NCBI GenBank assembly: GCA_000720995.1
Contig: JOEL01000002.1
Span: forward strand, 62,001-126,000
From: Streptomyces celluloflavus
GTDB taxonomy: Bacteria > Actinomycetota > Actinomycetes > Streptomycetales > Streptomycetaceae
Length of the DNA: 64,000 nt
Direction: 5' to 3'
In this document: positions 32,772 to 41,787 of the stretch, piece after piece
How the letters are laid out: each line of letters starts with the position of its first letter
Numbering within the stretch: position 1 is the first letter of the stretch
Notes under the pieces: model-generated
Database searches by the model: none
Told to the model about the DNA's origin: nothing
What the model saw: the letters and a program-made list of their open reading frames with translations, nothing else
Made by a program: the position numbers and the translations under genes

Positions 32772-34970
32772 CTATGCGCCGTTCCCCGGCTGTTCGCGGA
32801 GTTTCGCGGCGAGCTGCGGCGGCATCGGCTCGTGCCGCAGGTAGACCCGCTGGAAGCGTCCGGTGCCGTGCGAGACGGAGGGCAGATCCACCGCGTACCT
32901 GCCGATCTCGATCTCCGGCACCTCGGCGCGTATCAGGGTGCGGCCCGCCCCCGACTGCTCGGTGCCCACCACCCGGCCGCGGCGCCCCGACAGATCGCTC
33001 ATCACCGGGCCGACGAAGTCGTCCGGCACCAGCACACTCACCTCCGCGACCGGTTCCAGCAGGTCGATGCGGACCTCGGCGGCCGCCTCGCGCAGCGCCA
33101 GCGCGCCCGCCGTCTGGAACGCGGCGTCCGAGGAGTCGACGGAGTGCGCCTTGCCGTCGAGCAGCGTGACGCGGACGTCGACGAGCGGGCGCCCGGCGGC
33201 GACCCCGCGCGCGGCCTGGGCGCGTATGCCCTTCTCCACGGACGGAATGAACTGCCGGGGCACCGCGCCGCCCACGACCTTGTCCACGAACTCGATGCCG
33301 GAGCCGCCGGGCAGCGGCTCGACCTCGATCTCGCAGATCGCGAACTGGCCGTGGCCGCCGGACTGCTTCACATGCCGGCCGCGCCCCGAAGCCGGCGCGC
33401 CGAACGTCTCGCGCAGCGGCACCTGGTGCGCGACCGTGTCGACCTGGACGCCGTACCGGGTGCGCAGCCGCTCCAGCGCCACCTCGGCATGTGCCTCACC
33501 CAGGCACCACAGGACCACCTGGTGGGTGTCCGGACAGTGTTCGAGCCGCATCGTCGGGTCCTCGGCGACCAGCCGGGACAGGCCCTGCGAGAGCTTGTCG
33601 TCGTCGGCCTTGCTGTGCGCCTGGATGGCGACCGGCAGCAGCGGGTCCGGCATCGCCCACGGCTCCATCAGCAGCGGGGTGTCCCGGCCCGAGAGGGTGT
33701 CGCCGGTCTCGGCGCGGGACAGCTTCGCCACGCAGGCCAGATCGCCGGCGCTCGCCTGCGACAGCGGCCGCTGCTGTTTGCCGAAGGGGGCGGACAGCGC
33801 GCCGATCCGCTCCTCGACGTCATGGTCCTCATGGCCCCGGTCCTGCATACCGTGGCCGGAGACATGCACCGTCTCGTCCGGCCGCAGGGTGCCGGAGAAG
33901 ATGCGGACGAGCGAGAGCCGGCCGACGTACGGGTCGGAGGTGGTCTTCACCACCTCGGCCACCAGCGGGCCGTCGGGATCGCAGGTCAGCGGCGGGCACG
34001 GGGCGCCGTCGGTGCCGGTGACGGCCGGTGCGTCGCGCTCGGCGGGCGTGGGGAAGCCGGCGGTGACCAGATCCAGCAGTTCGACGGTGCCCAGGCCCTG
34101 CCGGGAGCCGTCGGCGGCCGGGGCCGCGGCCAGCACGGGGTGGAAGGTGCCCCGGGCGACGGCCGTCTCCAGGTCGCCGATCAGGGTCTTGACGTCTATC
34201 TCGGCGCCGCCGAGATAGCGGTCCATGAGGGACTCGTCCTCGCTCTCGGCGATGATCCCCTCGATCAGGCGGGCCCGGGCCCGTGCGATCAGCGGCAGCT
34301 CGTCCGCCGTCGGCTCGCGTTCGGTGCGCTCGCCGGAGGAGTAGTCGAAGACCCGCTGGGAGAGCAGGCCGATCAGGCCGTGCACGGGGGAGTGGCCGTC
34401 GGCGCCCGGCGTGCCGTAGAGCGGCAGATACAGCGGGACCACGGCGTCCTGGTCCGCCCCGCCGAACGCTTCGCGGCAGATCTCGGTCATCTCCTCGAAG
34501 TCGGCGCGGGCCGCTTCCAGGTGGGTGACGACCAGCGCGCGCGGCATGCCGACCGCCGCGCACTCGTCCCAGACCATGCGGGTCGCACCCGCCACCCCGT
34601 CGGCCGCCGAGACGACGAAGAGGGCCGCGTCCGCGGCGCGCAGACCGGCCCTCAACTCCCCGACGAAATCGGCGTATCCGGGGGTGTCCAAGAGGTTGAT
34701 CCTGACATCGCCCCACTCCACGGGGACCAGGGAGAGCTGTACGGAACGCTGCTGGCGGCGCTCGATCTCGTCGTAGTCGGAGAGGCAGCCGCCGTCCTCG
34801 ACGCGGCCCGCCCGGTTGACCGCGCCCGATGCCAGGGCGAGGGCTTCGACCAGGGTGGTCTTCCCGGAACCGCTGTGGCCGACCAGCACCACGTTGCGCA
34901 GGGCCGTGGGCGGGCCGGCCGCCGATGCCCTTCCGGCGGCTCCCGGGTATGTGCTCGACTTCTCGCTCAT
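32772..34970 (-). CDS. EF-G-like translational GTPase (FusA2-type paralogue)
   Basis: This 732-aa protein keeps the full EF-G domain order: G domain, domain II (VGRLSLVRIFSGTLRPDETV), domain III (DPTMRLEHCPDTHQVVLWCL), domain IV (GGHGQFAICEIEVEPL and QFIPSVEKGIRAQ) and domain V (PEIEIGRYAVDLPS region). G1 is GHSGSGKTTL and G3 is DTPGYADFVGE. G4, normally NKxD, reads THLE within VVTHLEAARADFEEM, and switch I lacks the usual RGITI (ERRQQRSVQL). It is therefore a diverged paralogue, not the main EF-G. GGAGG lies eight bases before ATG 34970. Its cellular role is unknown; ribosome-associated stress functions are the usual guess. Confidence 0.88.
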   Translation of the reverse strand: MSEKSSTYPGAAGRASAAGPPTALRNVVLVGHSGSGKTTLVEALALASGAVNRAGRVEDGGCLSDYDEIERRQQRSVQLSLVPVEWGDVRINLLDTPGYADFVGELRAGLRAADAALFVVSAADGVAGATRMVWDECAAVGMPRALVVTHLEAARADFEEMTEICREAFGGADQDAVVPLYLPLYGTPGADGHSPVHGLIGLLSQRVFDYSSGERTEREPTADELPLIARARARLIEGIIAESEDESLMDRYLGGAEIDVKTLIGDLETAVARGTFHPVLAAAPAADGSRQGLGTVELLDLVTAGFPTPAERDAPAVTGTDGAPCPPLTCDPDGPLVAEVVKTTSDPYVGRLSLVRIFSGTLRPDETVHVSGHGMQDRGHEDHDVEERIGALSAPFGKQQRPLSQASAGDLACVAKLSRAETGDTLSGRDTPLLMEPWAMPDPLLPVAIQAHSKADDDKLSQGLSRLVAEDPTMRLEHCPDTHQVVLWCLGEAHAEVALERLRTRYGVQVDTVAHQVPLRETFGAPASGRGRHVKQSGGHGQFAICEIEVEPLPGGSGIEFVDKVVGGAVPRQFIPSVEKGIRAQAARGVAAGRPLVDVRVTLLDGKAHSVDSSDAAFQTAGALALREAAAEVRIDLLEPVAEVSVLVPDDFVGPVMSDLSGRRGRVVGTEQSGAGRTLIRAEVPEIEIGRYAVDLPSVSHGTGRFQRVYLRHEPMPPQLAAKLREQPGNGA

Positions 34971-35304
34971 GTGTCTCGCCTCCAGGTCGACACTTTGCGG
35001 TGATTCGAGCTTTCCACCGTGGCCATGCCGCGTCCATACATGGCACCGCGGGACCCGGGAGAGCCGGGAGACCTGGCGGACGGCACCAGGGGCCATCGGG
35101 GTCCGGGCGAGGCAGGGCGCCGCCGGGCGGCCGCAGCTTCGCCAGCACCCCCTGGGCCGCACGGGGGCACGGCGCGGCCCCGGCGAGCCGTGCGGTGCAC
35201 CGTGCGCGGTGGTGCATTCGTGGTGCCGGGGGGCCGCCTGGCTACGATGGGCCAGCCGGTGGCCCCATTGACCGCGCGGCCCGAATCGATCCTCCGGGAA
35301 GGCC
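34971..35304. other. Divergent promoter region between EF-G-like gene and pgsA
   Basis: This 334-bp GC-rich gap holds no convincing gene. The only less GC-rich stretch (about 34990-35040, tgcggtgattcgagctttcc) is near the EF-G-like gene and probably carries its promoter. I could not fix a -35/-10 pair for the pgsA operon. Confidence 0.35.
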
Positions 35305-35961
35305 ATGCTGAACAAGTACGCGCGTGCGTTCTTCACGCGTGTTCTCACGCCGTTCGCCGCCCTGCTCATCCGTCTCGGGGTCAGCCCGGACGCGGTCACC
35401 CTCGTCGGGACCGGCGGTGTGGTGGCCGGCGCCCTGGTCTTCTTTCCGCTGGGGGAGTTCTTCTGGGGCACGATCGTCATCACGCTGTTCGTCTTCTCCG
35501 ACCTCGTCGACGGCAATATGGCGCGCCAGCTGGGCCGCTCCAGCCGCTGGGGCGCCTTCCTCGACTCCACCCTCGACCGGGTCGCCGACTCGGCGATCTT
35601 CGGCGGGCTCGCCCTCTGGTACGCCGGACGCGGCGACAGCCTGGTGCTCTGCGCGATGGCGATCTTCTGCCTGGCCAGCGGCCAGGTCGTCTCGTATACC
35701 AAGGCCCGTGGTGAGGCCATCGGGCTGCCGGTGGCCGTCAACGGTCTGGTGGAGCGCGCCGAGCGGCTGGTCATCACGCTCGTCGCCTGCGGCCTGTCCG
35801 GTCTGCACGCGTTCGGTGTGCCCGGCGTCCAGGTCCTGCTGCCGATCGCGCTGTGGGTCGTCGCCATCGGCAGCACCGTCACCCTCGCCCAGCGCGTGGT
35901 GACGGTGCGCCGCGAGTCGGCGGAGGCCGACGCCATCGCCCAAGGGGGGAACGGCGCATGA
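35305..35961 (+). CDS. pgsA: Phosphatidylinositol phosphate synthase (CDP-alcohol phosphatidyltransferase)
   Basis: This 218-aa membrane enzyme probably joins inositol-1-phosphate to CDP-diacylglycerol, giving phosphatidylinositol phosphate, the anchor for mannosides. The family motif D-x2-DG-x2-AR-x8-G-x3-D-x3-D is complete in SDLVDGNMARQLGRSSRWGA followed by FLDSTLDRVAD (residues ~69-99). About six membrane spans surround it. GGGAAGG precedes the ATG. It heads the pgsA-patA-pimA operon, the same order as Rv2612c-Rv2611c-Rv2610c in M. tuberculosis, which supports PI-phosphate rather than phosphatidylglycerol-phosphate synthesis. Confidence 0.92.
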   Translation: MLNKYARAFFTRVLTPFAALLIRLGVSPDAVTLVGTGGVVAGALVFFPLGEFFWGTIVITLFVFSDLVDGNMARQLGRSSRWGAFLDSTLDRVADSAIFGGLALWYAGRGDSLVLCAMAIFCLASGQVVSYTKARGEAIGLPVAVNGLVERAERLVITLVACGLSGLHAFGVPGVQVLLPIALWVVAIGSTVTLAQRVVTVRRESAEADAIAQGGNGA

Positions 35962-37052
35962 GCCGCAGTGGCGGGACCGAAGGAACCGGCGGGACCGGGG
36001 CGACGGAGGGGGCGGGGCGGACCGGGCGCGCCGGGAGGCCCGGCCTGCCGAAGATCGACACGGCGAGGCTGACGGACGGGCTCTACGGCCTCGGCTGGAG
36101 CACCGTCAAGAAGCTCCCGGAAGCGGTCGCCGTACGGCTCGGCCGGCAGATCGCCGATATGGCCTGGAAGCGCCGGGGGAAGGGCGTCCTGCGGCTGGAG
36201 GCGAACCTCGCCCGGGTCGTCCCGGACGCGTCGCCGCAGCGCCTGGCCCAGCTCTCCCGGGCCGGTATGCGCTCCTACATGCGGTACTGGATGGAGTCCT
36301 TCCGGCTGCCCTCGTGGAGCAAGGACCGGATAAGGGCGGGTTTCACACCCCAGGACGTGCACCACCTGGAGGAGGGTCTCAAGAGCGACCGCGGCGTCAT
36401 CCTGGCCCTGCCCCACATGGGCAACTACGACCTCGCGGGTGTCTGGGTCACCACCAAGCTCGGCGTTCCCTTCACCACCGTCGCCGAGCGGCTCAAGCCC
36501 GAGTCCCTCTACGACCGCTTCGTCGCCTACCGCGAGGGACTGGGCATGGAGGTGCTGCCGCACACCGGCGGCGCCGCCTTCGGCACCCTGGCCCGGCGGC
36601 TGCGGGCCGGCGGCCTGGTCTGCCTGGTCGCCGACCGCGATCTGTCCAGCTCCGGGATAGAGGTGACGTTCTTCGGCGAGGCGACGAAGATGCCGGCCGG
36701 CCCCGCGATGCTCGCCGTGCAGACCGGCGCGATGCTGCTGCCCGTCACCCTCTGGTACGACGACACCCCGGTCATGCGGGGCCGCGTCCACCCGGAGATC
36801 GACGTACCGCCGACCGGCACCCGCGCCGAGAAGGCCGCCGCGATGACCCAGGCGCTGGCCGACGCCTTCGCCTCCGGTATCGCCGATCACCCCCAGGACT
36901 GGCACATGCTCCAGCGCCTCTGGCTCGCCGACCTGGAGCCCCGCGCCGGAGCCGGTGCCCCGCGCGACGAGAACGGTGCCCCGCGGGGCGGGGACGGTGC
37001 CCCGGGCCCCGGACCCGGTGGCGCCGACGCCGGCCGGACGGAGCAGCGGTGA
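35958..37052 (+). CDS. Phosphatidylinositol mannoside acyltransferase (PatA-like)
   Basis: This 364-aa LpxL/HtrB-family acyltransferase transfers a fatty acyl group to the mannose of PIM at the inner membrane face. The active-site motif His-x4-Asp is in LALPHMGNYDLAGVW (~155-169). VCLVADRDLSSSG and FFGEATKMPAGPAMLA are also family hallmarks. The N-terminus has a Gly/Thr-rich unconserved tail (~30 residues), and the C-terminus a short repetitive GAP-rich tail (GAPRDENGAPRGGDGAPG). ATG 35958 overlaps the pgsA stop by ATGA and the gene overlaps pimA by GTGA, so all three are coupled. Confidence 0.9.
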   Translation: MSRSGGTEGTGGTGATEGAGRTGRAGRPGLPKIDTARLTDGLYGLGWSTVKKLPEAVAVRLGRQIADMAWKRRGKGVLRLEANLARVVPDASPQRLAQLSRAGMRSYMRYWMESFRLPSWSKDRIRAGFTPQDVHHLEEGLKSDRGVILALPHMGNYDLAGVWVTTKLGVPFTTVAERLKPESLYDRFVAYREGLGMEVLPHTGGAAFGTLARRLRAGGLVCLVADRDLSSSGIEVTFFGEATKMPAGPAMLAVQTGAMLLPVTLWYDDTPVMRGRVHPEIDVPPTGTRAEKAAAMTQALADAFASGIADHPQDWHMLQRLWLADLEPRAGAGAPRDENGAPRGGDGAPGPGPGGADAGRTEQR

Positions 37053-38209
37053 AGATCGGGATCGTCTGTCCGTACTCATGGGACGTCCCCGGCGGCGTCC
37101 AGTTCCACGTCCGCGACCTCGCCGAGCATCTGATCAGGCTCGGTCACGACGTCTCCGTCCTGGCCCCGGCGGACGACGAGACACCGCTGCCGCCGTACGT
37201 CGTCTCGGCCGGCCGCGCCGTACCGGTCCCCTACAACGGCTCGGTCGCCCGGCTCAACTTCGGCTTCCTGTCCGCCGCCCGGGTGCGCCGCTGGCTGCAC
37301 GACGGCGCCTTCGACGTCATCCACATCCACGAGCCCGGTACGCCGTCGGTCGGCCTGCTCGCCTGCTGGGCGGCGCAGGGTCCGATCGTGGCGACGTTCC
37401 ACACCTCGAATCCGCGTTCCCGCTTCATGATCGCGGCGTATCCGATCCTGCAACCCGCGCTGGAGAAGATCAGCGCACGCATCGCGGTGAGCGAATACGC
37501 CCGCCGCACGCTCGTCGAACACCTCGGCGGCGACGCGGTGGTCATCCCCAACGGCGTGGACGTCGACTTCTTCGCCGGTGCGGAGCCGAAGGCCGAATGG
37601 CAGGGCCGGACGATCGGCTTCATCGGCCGGATCGACGAGCCGCGCAAGGGCCTGCCGGTCCTGATGAAGGCGCTGCCGCGGATCCTCGCCGAGGTGCCGG
37701 ACGCCCGGCTGCTGGTGGCCGGGCGCGGTGACGAGGAGGAGGCCGTCGCGACGCTCCCCGCCGAACTGCGCTCCCGGGTCGAATTCCTCGGCATGGTGAG
37801 CGACGAGGACAAGGCCCGGCTGCTGCGCAGCGTCGATGTGTACGTCGCGCCGAACACCGGCGGCGAATCCTTCGGCATCATCCTGGTGGAGGCGCTGTCG
37901 GCCGGCGCGCCGGTGCTGGCCAGCGACCTCGACGCGTTCGCCCAGGTCCTGGACCAGGGGGCGGCGGGCGAGCTGTTCGCCAACGAGGACGCGGACGCGC
38001 TCGCCGCCGCTGCCGTCCGGCTGCTCGGCGACCCGGTACGGCTGGCCGAACTGCGCGAGCGCGGCAGCAAGCACGTACGCCGCTTCGACTGGTCGACGGT
38101 CGGCGCGGACATCCTCGCGGTGTACGAGACGGTCACCCACGGCGCCGCCTCGGTGGCGGCGGACGAGCGGACGGGCCGGCGCGCCCGCTGGGGAACGGCC
38201 CGGGACTGA
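37049..38209 (+). CDS. pimA: Phosphatidylinositol mannosyltransferase PimA
   Basis: This 386-aa GT4-family GT-B glycosyltransferase moves mannose from GDP-mannose to phosphatidylinositol, the first committed step of PIM synthesis. The opening KIGIVCPYSWDVPGGVQFHV and DVIHIHEPGTPSVGL are highly similar to mycobacterial PimA. The C-terminal donor-binding domain has NGVDVDFF, GFIGRIDEPRKGLPVLMKAL and the EX7E motif region ESFGIILVEALSAGAPV (~275-291). GTG 37049 overlaps the acyltransferase stop. The C-terminal ~25 residues are variable. Confidence 0.93.
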   Translation: MKIGIVCPYSWDVPGGVQFHVRDLAEHLIRLGHDVSVLAPADDETPLPPYVVSAGRAVPVPYNGSVARLNFGFLSAARVRRWLHDGAFDVIHIHEPGTPSVGLLACWAAQGPIVATFHTSNPRSRFMIAAYPILQPALEKISARIAVSEYARRTLVEHLGGDAVVIPNGVDVDFFAGAEPKAEWQGRTIGFIGRIDEPRKGLPVLMKALPRILAEVPDARLLVAGRGDEEEAVATLPAELRSRVEFLGMVSDEDKARLLRSVDVYVAPNTGGESFGIILVEALSAGAPVLASDLDAFAQVLDQGAAGELFANEDADALAAAAVRLLGDPVRLAELRERGSKHVRRFDWSTVGADILAVYETVTHGAASVAADERTGRRARWGTARD

Positions 38210-38210
38210 C

Positions 38211-38242
38211 ACCGGGGGCGGCGCGGGAGCACGCCGCCCGGT
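38211..38242. terminator. Terminator of the pgsA-patA-pimA operon
   Basis: ACCGGGGGCGGCG and CGCCGCCCGGT pair with a small GG bulge directly after the pimA stop. Confidence 0.6.
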
Positions 38243-38426
38243 ACCCGCGCGCACCCGCCGGTGCCGGAACACCCCCGCCGCCGGGGCGCCCGGGACCGGA
38301 TCGGCGGGCCCGACCGGGGTGACCGGCCTTTTCCGTGCGACCGAACCGATCGAAGCGGGCGGTTCTTCGGGGCGCTGCGACCCCTGTGTGCCCGCGGGAG
38401 CGCGCCACGTATGCGCGAGGCGGGCG

Positions 38427-39148
38427 TCACACATGACCGGGGGCCCAGCCGGTACGGGGAGCGGGGCGGACGGCCGGGTGCCGAACAGGGACAGCCCGTG
38501 CCGGGCCCGGAAGCGCCGGGCACAGGCGACGGTGAGCGCCGTCACCAGGCCCAGCTGCACCAGCGTCTGCACGCGGCCGACCAGCGGTACGACATCGACC
38601 GGCAGGGTCAGGGCGGTGACCGCGCCGACCGCCGCGTCCAGCAGTTGCGCGGCGCCCCAGACCGCGGTGACCAGGCGCAGCGTGTGCCGCCGCTCGGCGG
38701 AATCCCGCCAGGCCCGCTCCCGCTCCTCGGCCGCGTCTCCGGCCCGCAGCTGCCGGCTGAAGTGGTGGGCGAACGGCCGCGGTGTGAGCAGGGTGCCCAG
38801 GAACCACAGCCCCAGCGCCACCGAGAGCCCCACGTTCTTGAGGAGCATCACCCGCGGGCTGCCGCTGATCACAGAGGTGGCCGCGGACACCGCGAGCATG
38901 CCGGTCACGAACAGGTCGAAGGCGTCCGCCCGGCGGCGGGTGACGATCGTGAAGGCGACGCGCAGCGCCGGGACCGCGCTGCTGAGCAGCAGCGCCTGCC
39001 ACTGCTCCGTGCCCTGCGCCCGCAGCGCGTAGTAGGCCACCAGCGGCAGCAGCACATCGACCGCGAGGGAGCCGAGCAGACGGTGCCGGGAGCGCACCGG
39101 GGGAGGCGGGCCGGCGCTGCGGGCGGTCTGCGACGGGAACTGTTCCAT
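38427..39148 (-). CDS. VC0807-like multi-pass membrane protein with unresolved 3' end
   Basis: AGGAGG eight bases before ATG 39148 fixes the start (MEQFPSQTARSAG). Spans such as SLAVDVLLPLVAYYALRA, LLSSAVPALRVAFTIV, FVTGMLAVSAATSVISG and VGLSVALGLWFLGTLL, then RARHGLSLFG near residue 230, match a known family of ~240-residue streptomycete membrane proteins. In this frame no stop occurs after that. It stays open to 37076, antisense through most of pimA (691 residues in all). A stop at 38427-38429 is reached only by shifting frame, so the end given is the expected family end, not a verified one. Either a frameshift near the 3' end or a genuine long tail is present. Confidence 0.6.
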
Positions 39149-39308
39149 GGCCGGGCCTCCTGGTCTGCGCGGGTACGGCGTCCTGCGCAAAACGCTAGGT
39201 GCCGGGGCCGGTCGGGCGAATCGGAGCCAGGGGCGAATGCCGTGGGTTGACCTCCCACCCGGTTCTCCACCTCAGGGTGGAAGCGGGCGGCCGGTACTGT
39301 GACCCGGC

Positions 39309-39854
39309 GTGACCACTTTGATCTGGATCGCGGCCGCCCTGGTCGTCATCGGTGTCTACCTGAGCTGGACCGCCGGACGCCTCGACCGCCTGCACGCCCG
39401 CATCGACGCGGCACGCGCCGCCCTGGACGCGCAGTTGCTGCGGCGTGCCTCGGTTGCCCAGGAGGTGGGTACCTCCGGCGTCCTCGATCCGGCCGCCTCG
39501 CTCGTCCTCTACCAGGCCGCGCACGAGGCCCGGCAGGCAGAGGAGGACCAGAGGGAGGTCGCCGAGAGCCAGCTGAGCCAGGCGCTGCGGGTCATCTTCG
39601 GCGAGGAGGCCCAGGTGGAGGCCGTACGGGAGGCCGAGGGCGGTGCGCAGACGATCGCCGAACTCACCGCCGCGGTCCGCCGCGTCCCCATGGCGCGCCG
39701 TTTCCACAACGACTCCGTACGGGCCGCGCGCGCCGTCCGCCGCCACCGGGTGGTGCGCTACCTCCGGCTCGCGGGCCATGCCCCGTTCCCGCTCGCCTTC
39801 GAGATGGACGATGAGCCGCCGGCCATCCTGGACGACCGCTCCGCCGGCGCCTGA
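39309..39854 (+). CDS. LemA-like single-span membrane protein
   Basis: This 181-aa protein has an N-terminal membrane anchor (TLIWIAAALVVIGVYLSW) followed by coiled-coil-prone helices: RLDRLHARIDAARAALDAQL, QAAHEARQAEEDQREVAESQ and LSQALRVIF. This is the arrangement of LemA-family proteins, though shorter in the hallmark regions. The function is unknown. GTG 39309 lacks a Shine-Dalgarno. TACTGT (39295-39300) lies eight bases upstream and could be a -10 for a leaderless transcript. Confidence 0.78.
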   Translation: MTTLIWIAAALVVIGVYLSWTAGRLDRLHARIDAARAALDAQLLRRASVAQEVGTSGVLDPAASLVLYQAAHEARQAEEDQREVAESQLSQALRVIFGEEAQVEAVREAEGGAQTIAELTAAVRRVPMARRFHNDSVRAARAVRRHRVVRYLRLAGHAPFPLAFEMDDEPPAILDDRSAGA

Positions 39855-40179
39855 GGCCGGACGCGGACGCACCGTGGGGCGGACGGGGAAGCGGACGGCC
39901 GCGATGTGCCACCGACGCCACGAGCCGCGTCCCCATGGCGCGCGCCGCGCAGCGCCACCGGCTCCGGCCGCCCGGCCGGGCCACCGACCGGGCCACCGGC
40001 CTCCGGACGAGCGACCCGAGCCACCGCCCCCCCCGGCCGGGCCACCGCCCCCCCGGCCGGGCCGCCGACCTCTCGCCCCCCGGACAAGCCACTGACCTCT
40101 AATTGGCCCTTTTCGTAGGCCCCTTACTAACGGTTGTGTGGCGGTGAAGCGCAACCACCCGCACTGAGTGAGGTCAACC
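39855..40179. other. Repeat-rich gap with pdxS promoter region
   Basis: About 40021-40061 there is a tandem ~20-bp GC-rich repeat (ccaccgccccc...ggccggg twice). A 20-nt stretch at 39924-39943 exactly repeats 39679-39698 in the LemA-like gene. At 40095-40140 the sequence becomes A/T-rich, with GGCCCTTTTCGTA (40105) and GGCCCCTTACTAA (40118) as a 13-bp-spaced direct repeat. This patch is probably the pdxST promoter/operator. No gene is seen. Confidence 0.45.
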
Positions 40180-41091
40180 GTGTCCACCACGCCCACCACG
40201 CCCCAGCACCCCGAGACCGGAACCGCGCGCGTCAAGCGCGGTATGGCCGAGCAGCTCAAGGGCGGCGTGATCATGGATGTCGTCACGCCGGAAGAGGCGA
40301 AGATCGCCGAGGACGCGGGCGCCGTCGCCGTCATGGCGCTGGAGCGCGTCCCCGCGGACATCCGCAAGGACGGCGGCGTGGCCCGGATGTCCGACCCCGA
40401 CATGATCGACGGCATCATCAACGCGGTCTCCATCCCGGTCATGGCCAAGTCCCGCATCGGCCACTTCGTCGAGGCCCAGGTCCTCCAGTCGCTCGGCGTC
40501 GACTACATCGACGAGTCCGAGGTCCTCACCCCGGCCGACGAGGTCAACCACGCCGACAAGTGGGCCTTCACCACCCCCTTCGTCTGCGGCGCCACCAACC
40601 TGGGCGAGGCGCTGCGCCGGATCGCCGAGGGCGCGGCCATGATCCGCTCCAAGGGCGAGGCCGGCACCGGCAACGTCGTCGAGGCGGTGCGCCACCTGCG
40701 CCAGATCAAGGGGGAGATCGCCCGGCTGCGCGGCTACGACAACAACGAGCTGTTCGCCGCCGCCAAGGAGCTGCGTGCCCCCTACGAGCTGGTCAAGGAG
40801 GTCGCCGAGCTGGGCAAGCTGCCGGTCGTGCTGTTCTCCGCCGGCGGCGTGGCGACCCCGGCCGACGCGGCCCTGATGCGCCAGCTCGGCGCCGAGGGCG
40901 TGTTCGTCGGCTCCGGCATCTTCAAGTCCGGCGACCCCGCCAAGCGCGCCGCCGCGATCGTGAAGGCCACCACCTTCTACGACGACCCGGCGGTGATCGC
41001 GGACGTCTCGCGCAACCTGGGCGAGGCCATGGTCGGCATCAACTGCGACACCCTCCCCGAGTCCGAGCGCTACGCCAACCGCGGCTGGTAG
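40180..41091 (+). CDS. pdxS: Pyridoxal 5'-phosphate synthase subunit PdxS
   Basis: This 303-aa synthase subunit forms PLP from ribulose/ribose 5-phosphate, glyceraldehyde 3-phosphate and ammonia delivered by PdxT. The (beta/alpha)8 barrel is essentially complete. [20 protein letters not shown], the catalytic lysine region AKSRIGHF (Schiff-base Lys near residue 89), [19 protein letters not shown] (second Lys loop) and [14 protein letters not shown] are all present. GTG 40180 ([11 protein letters not shown]) with GTGAGG seven bases upstream is chosen; GTG 40168 is in frame but inside that site. It forms an operon with pdxT. Confidence 0.96.
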   Translation: MSTTPTTPQHPETGTARVKRGMAEQLKGGVIMDVVTPEEAKIAEDAGAVAVMALERVPADIRKDGGVARMSDPDMIDGIINAVSIPVMAKSRIGHFVEAQVLQSLGVDYIDESEVLTPADEVNHADKWAFTTPFVCGATNLGEALRRIAEGAAMIRSKGEAGTGNVVEAVRHLRQIKGEIARLRGYDNNELFAAAKELRAPYELVKEVAELGKLPVVLFSAGGVATPADAALMRQLGAEGVFVGSGIFKSGDPAKRAAAIVKATTFYDDPAVIADVSRNLGEAMVGINCDTLPESERYANRGW

Positions 41092-41098
41092 GACGCAG

Positions 41099-41692
41099 AT
41101 GACCACCCCCACCATCGGTGTACTGGCCCTCCAGGGCGACGTCCGCGAGCACCTCACGGCGCTCGGCACGGCGGACGCCCTGGCCCGGCCGGTGCGCCGT
41201 CCGCAGGAACTGGCCGGGCTCGACGGCCTGGTCATCCCGGGCGGCGAGTCCACCACCATGTCCAAACTGGCCGTCACCTTCGGCATGCTGGAGCCGCTGC
41301 GCGCGTTCGTCCGGAGCGGGAAGCCGGTCTACGGCACCTGCGCCGGCATGATCATGGTCGCGGACAAGCTGCTGGACGGCCGTGAGGACCAGGAGACGCT
41401 CGGCGGCATCGACATGATCGTGCGCCGTAACGCCTTCGGACGGCAGAACGAGTCCTTCGAGGCGGCCGTCGAGATCGCCGGCATCCCCGGCGGGCCGGTC
41501 GAGGGCGTCTTCATCCGGGCGCCCTGGGTCGAGTCGGTCGGCGCCGCCGTCGAGGTCCTGGCGACGTACGACGGTCACACGGTGGCCGTCCGGCAAGGTA
41601 ACGTCCTCGCCACGTCTTTCCATCCGGAACTCACCGGCGATCACCGCGTCCACGCGTACTTCGTCGACCTGGTGCGGCGCGCCCGGCGCTGA
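41099..41692 (+). CDS. pdxT: PLP synthase glutaminase subunit PdxT
   Basis: This 197-aa class-I glutaminase makes ammonia for PdxS. The nucleophile elbow is [12 protein letters not shown] (Cys near residue 79), the oxyanion strand is [11 protein letters not shown], and the His-Glu pair is in SFHPELTGD (near residue 175). It starts seven bases after the pdxS stop in the same transcript. All catalytic residues are present, so the pathway looks functional. Confidence 0.96.
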   Translation: MTTPTIGVLALQGDVREHLTALGTADALARPVRRPQELAGLDGLVIPGGESTTMSKLAVTFGMLEPLRAFVRSGKPVYGTCAGMIMVADKLLDGREDQETLGGIDMIVRRNAFGRQNESFEAAVEIAGIPGGPVEGVFIRAPWVESVGAAVEVLATYDGHTVAVRQGNVLATSFHPELTGDHRVHAYFVDLVRRARR

Positions 41693-41787
41693 CACCGGGC
41701 GACGGGCGGGCGTACGGCCCTCCGGCGCGTTCCCGGTAGGATCTCAGGCGTTCGTTTCTCAATTGGTTACGCGAAGGAGACAGGCGG

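Noticed and set aside
34971-37079. Extension of the EF-G-like frame upstream to 37079
   Set aside because: The extra N-terminal part is antisense to pgsA-patA and unconserved. The ATG at 34970 with GGAGG begins the EF-G fold.
39926-40061. CRISPR-like array in the GC-rich repeats
   Set aside because: Only two adjacent ~20-bp low-complexity copies exist, without regular spacers or conserved palindromic repeats.
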